Assembly: GCA_003517945.1 (NCBI GenBank)
Contig: DOZP01000189.1
Location: 15,898-24,407 of the forward strand
Direction of reading: 5' to 3'
Source of the DNA: Porphyromonadaceae bacterium
GTDB lineage: Bacteria > Bacteroidota > Bacteroidia > Bacteroidales > Tannerellaceae
Length of the DNA: 8,510 bases
Shown: piece by piece, positions 6,356 through 8,510 of the stretch
Numbering within the stretch: position 1 is the first letter of the stretch
Layout: the number at the start of each line of letters is the position of its first letter
Notes under the pieces: generated by a model
What the model saw: only the letters and a program-made list of their open reading frames with translations
What the model was told of the DNA's origin: nothing
Database searches by the model: none
Made by a program: the position numbers and the translations under genes

Positions 6356-7180
6356 ATGGCAGTAACATTAGCAGATATAACAAAATTGCGCAAAATGAGC
6401 GGAGCCGGAATGATGGATTGCAAAAATGCATTGGAAGAAGCCGGAAGCGATTTTGACAAAGCCATGGAAATAATTCGCAAAAAAGGACAGGCTGTTGCGG
6501 CAAAACGTTCAGACCGTGAAGCGGCAGAAGGTTGTGTTTTGGCAGTAGAAAAGGATGACTTTGCAGCAATCGTAGCAGTGAAATGCGAAACCGATTTCGT
6601 TGCAAAAAATGCAGATTTCATTGCAATGACCAAGAGTTTCCTTGACCTTGCTGTGGCAAACAAACCCGCATCAAAAGACGAATTACTTGCAATGTCATTG
6701 AGCGATGGCCGTACGGTAGAAAATCACATTACCGATCGCGTAGGTGTAACAGGCGAAAAAATGGAACTTGGTTTTTACGAATTCGTAAAAGACGTCGCTA
6801 CGATTTCATATATACATCCGGGAAATAAACTGGCTACTATCGTTGCTTTCAATCAAGAAGTTGATCGCCAGGTAGCACGTGATGTAGCCATGCAGGTGGC
6901 AGCAATGAATCCGGTTTCCATCACGCCGGCAGATGTTCCTCAACACGTGGTTGACTCGGAAATGGAAATAGCCCGTGATAAAGCGCGTCAGGCGGGAAAA
7001 CCGGAAAATCTGTTAGACAAGATAGCAGAAGGCGCTCTTCAGAAATTCTATAAAGAAAATACGCTGTTACAACAGGAATTTGTAAAAGACTCAAAATTAA
7101 CGATTGATCAATATCTGAAACAACAAGATAAAGAATTAACGGTTACATCGTTCAAACGTGTAACTCTTAACGTTGATTAA
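6356..7180 (+). CDS. tsf: Translation elongation factor Ts
   Basis: This 274-residue protein is the nucleotide exchange factor that releases GDP from EF-Tu. The N-terminal UBA-like module (about residues 1-50) contains ITKLRKMSGAGMMDCKNALEEA. The core motif TDFVAKN, at residues 79-85, provides the aspartate and phenylalanine that intrude into the EF-Tu nucleotide site. The dimerisation and C-terminal subdomains follow, with YIHPGNKLA, the MNP segment (about residue 183) and QEFVKDSKLTIDQYL near the end. The length is within the usual range. ATG 6356 gives the standard MAVTLADI start. It is the last gene of the cluster, directly followed by a strong terminator. Confidence 0.99.
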   Translation: MAVTLADITKLRKMSGAGMMDCKNALEEAGSDFDKAMEIIRKKGQAVAAKRSDREAAEGCVLAVEKDDFAAIVAVKCETDFVAKNADFIAMTKSFLDLAVANKPASKDELLAMSLSDGRTVENHITDRVGVTGEKMELGFYEFVKDVATISYIHPGNKLATIVAFNQEVDRQVARDVAMQVAAMNPVSITPADVPQHVVDSEMEIARDKARQAGKPENLLDKIAEGALQKFYKENTLLQQEFVKDSKLTIDQYLKQQDKELTVTSFKRVTLNVD

Positions 7181-7202
7181 TCTTAAAATTTGACTAAAAA
7201 TC

Positions 7203-7245
7203 AAGTAGGAAGAAAACAAGAATAGTTTTCTTCCTACTTTTTTTT
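7203..7245 (+). terminator. Intrinsic terminator of the ribosomal cluster, possibly bidirectional
   Basis: AAGTAGGAAGAAAAC (7203-7217) is perfectly complementary to GTTTTCTTCCTACTT (7225-7239), a 15-bp stem with a 7-nt loop, and an uninterrupted T run continues to 7245. It begins 22 nt after the tsf stop. On the minus strand the same stem is followed after two bases by TTTTT, so it may also stop transcription arriving from the propeller gene. Confidence 0.93.
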
Positions 7246-7254
7246 CAATCTCTT

Positions 7255-7404
7255 TCAGTACCGGACATGCCGTCTGGAAAACGACGAAAAAAAACGTTTT
7301 ATCCCCAACAAGACTGTTCGAGCGCTGATTTTAAGCAGTCGATATTCATTATACTGATTCCAAGTCCCCTCAATCAAAAAGTGGTGGCATGTCCGGCTGA
7401 TCAT
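7255..7404 (-). CDS. Doubtful small ORF, 49 aa, overlapping the propeller gene stop (ATGA)
   Basis: On the minus strand an ATG at 7404-7402 overlaps the TGA of the propeller gene by the common ATGA arrangement and stays open for 49 codons to a TGA at 7257-7255. The predicted peptide starts MISRTCHHFLIEG and ends SFSRRHVRY; it is basic, with no signal peptide or recognisable motif. It does not resemble the NVEALA peptides that often accompany BF3164-type propellers. The frame coincides almost exactly with the span bounded by the 11-bp inverted repeat, so it may be chance within a non-coding element. I recognise no family. Confidence 0.15.
   Translation of the reverse strand: MISRTCHHFLIEGTWNQYNEYRLLKISARTVLLGIKRFFSSFSRRHVRY
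7261..7396. repeat. 11-bp perfect inverted repeat bounding 114 bp, possible miniature element
   Basis: CCGGACATGCC (7261-7271) and GGCATGTCCGG (7386-7396) are exact inverted copies. Outside them TCAG (7255-7258, then TA) and CTGA (7397-7400) extend the symmetry with a 2-nt bulge. Inside lie a short hairpin AAAACG/CGTTTT (7278-7283 with 7295-7300) and a GACTG/CAGTC pair (7312-7316 with 7336-7340). The size suits a miniature inverted-repeat element or an insertion-sequence remnant, but no flanking target duplication is visible. It fills most of the 155-nt gap after the terminator. Confidence 0.4.
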
Positions 7405-8510
7405 TGAGTAACGTTTTTTAATTTTACGATTACAAGTATTGGGTTGTCGTCAACATCCAATTTTTTCATGAGATTATCATAGGCACGTATATCTTTTACC
7501 GGGCCTTTCAAAGGTATTTTCTTTTCAGATGACATGGCTTCCTCAAAAAGATAAGCATTATAAAATGCATACCACATACGCCCGTTCTGCTTCTGCGGCC
7601 AGAAGTCAAGACCTCCGTCGTAATCATTGGGTATACCTGTATTTGACGGGAAATGGAATAACTTTTGTTTATTTTTTTCATAATAACAATAATAAAACTT
7701 TTCTTTTCCGTATAAATAAGAAAACAAAAGGCAATTGTCCGTTTCAAAAAAACTTTTAAAACTCACACAACTTTCCATCTTTTTTAAATATTCATATCCG
7801 TCGGATTCTCCTCTCAGTTCAGGCGTAACTTCATATTTTCCGGCATTAACAACATACTTAGGCTTATAGGAAAAATCATTCCCGATAATATAAATCGTAT
7901 CATTAAGAGATAACTCTTTCGTATGCACTTTTCCGTCATAGATGTATTTACCGTGAGCTCCTACTCCTGTCCATATATTACCCCTTTTTTCGAAAGGAAC
8001 GGATGGAATATCCTCCGTAATTAAATTGAAGTCACGGCTTCGGATTTCGTATACAAAAGGGAAATTACCATTATAATTTCTTGTATCTATATAAAATAAA
8101 TCATTGTAAAACAACCTGTAAGAACCGACAGAATTATTTTGCCCCATATCTTCCGCTCTTAAAAACTTACCCTTCAGATTATAGACCAACAGTTTTTTCT
8201 GATATTGTGCAACAATCAAGACCTGTTCTCTTTTCTCATCAATAAATACGGATGATGCGCCACCCAGGTACTCTCCGGGTCCTCCTCCGACATCGCCTAC
8301 TTGGCTGATGAAACGTCCGTCTCTGTGAAACAAATAGGCCACACGTGTTTTAACACATGTAACTATGATATAATTATCAGAGATATCAAAATCCTTTATG
8401 TTACTTATAAGACACTTATCATTTGTTTCTAACGGAACATATTCTATTGATTCGACAAAGTGGCTAAGCGTACATTCCCCAGGCGTATTTTTTTCCGGAT
8501 CGACCTGAAC
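7401..8510 (-). CDS. Six-bladed beta-propeller protein, BF3164 lipoprotein-like (5' end beyond window)
   Basis: The frame is open from the right edge (GTT at 8510) to TGA at 7403-7401, giving 369 residues; only a short N-terminus, probably a lipoprotein signal, seems missing, since family members have about 380-400. The visible start contains FVESIEYVPLETNDKCLISNI, then VAYLFHRDGRFISQVGDVGGGPGEYL at about residues 56-82. The LET block and the G-x-GPGEY turn are hallmarks of the Bacteroidales BF3164/DUF4934 six-bladed propellers. Repeating short beta-rich stretches with aromatic and aspartate turns follow. The GTG at 8342-8340 is internal, because conserved sequence continues upstream of it. 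The function is unknown in the family; cell-surface or periplasmic binding is inferred. It converges on tsf, and sequence here is more A/T-rich than in dnaE or the ribosomal genes. Confidence 0.88.
   Translation of the reverse strand, partial: VQVDPEKNTPGECTLSHFVESIEYVPLETNDKCLISNIKDFDISDNYIIVTCVKTRVAYLFHRDGRFISQVGDVGGGPGEYLGGASSVFIDEKREQVLIVAQYQKKLLVYNLKGKFLRAEDMGQNNSVGSYRLFYNDLFYIDTRNYNGNFPFVYEIRSRDFNLITEDIPSVPFEKRGNIWTGVGAHGKYIYDGKVHTKELSLNDTIYIIGNDFSYKPKYVVNAGKYEVTPELRGESDGYEYLKKMESCVSFKSFFETDNCLLFSYLYGKEKFYYCYYEKNKQKLFHFPSNTGIPNDYDGGLDFWPQKQNGRMWYAFYNAYLFEEAMSSEKKIPLKGPVKDIRAYDNLMKKLDVDDNPILVIVKLKNVTQ

Noticed and set aside
6118..6663. Minus-strand 181-codon frame opposite the rpsB tail and tsf
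   Set aside because: It is antisense to two certain genes and serine- and alanine-rich as expected from their reversed codons.
7508..7759. Frames of 76-79 codons on either strand within the propeller gene
   Set aside because: They overlap a longer frame with clear family motifs and show none of their own.
8340..8342. GTG at 8342 as the start of the propeller protein
   Set aside because: The frame continues upstream to the window edge and encodes the conserved family segment with VPLET, so the start lies outside.
1..8510. tRNA, rRNA, CRISPR array, prophage or complete insertion sequence
   Set aside because: I saw no cloverleaf, no regularly spaced direct repeats, no integrase or transposase, and no break in gene continuity apart from the 7255-7400 block.

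Overview
The window looks like a core chromosomal segment of a Bacteroidota bacterium, most likely order Bacteroidales. Four things point there. The ribosomal gene order is L13-S9-S2-EF-Ts. Promoters have the form TAnnTTTG, including two perfect TACCTTTGC copies, and no Shine-Dalgarno sequences are evident. The DnaE PHP domain has the insertion I recall from Bacteroides relatives. The right edge carries a BF3164-type six-bladed beta-propeller gene of a kind typical of Bacteroidales.

Layout, left to right. Positions 1-2462 (minus) hold the N-terminal two thirds of dnaE, the replicative DNA polymerase III alpha subunit, cut by the window's left edge. Positions 2563-4209 (minus) hold an M81/MlrC-type metallopeptidase with an N-terminal signal or anchor segment, transcribed towards dnaE. 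Positions 4210-4458 are a divergent regulatory region with two opposed Bacteroidota promoters and a structured leader ahead of rplM. Positions 4459-7180 (plus) carry the translation cluster rplM, rpsI, rpsB and tsf, closed by a strong intrinsic terminator at 7203-7245. Positions 7246-7400 are a short convergent intergenic stretch bounded by an 11-bp perfect inverted repeat. Positions 7401-8510 (minus) hold the beta-propeller gene, which enters from the right edge without its N-terminus.

The plus-strand cluster supplies two pairs: 50S L13 with 30S S9, and 30S S2 with elongation factor Ts. The gaps differ in a telling way. L13 and S9 are separated by 5 nt and must be co-transcribed. S2 has its own 137-nt leader with a probable promoter and competing inverted repeats. 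S2 and EF-Ts are separated by 69 nt containing a 10-bp hairpin. This suggests two regulated sub-operons sharing one terminator.

I see no phage, CRISPR, toxin-antitoxin or biosynthetic system. The genes are ordinary. The points most worth a second look are the RNA leaders and hairpins of the ribosomal cluster, the exported form of the M81 enzyme, and the inverted-repeat-bounded sequence next to the propeller gene. All calls come from reading the sequence; no database search was run.
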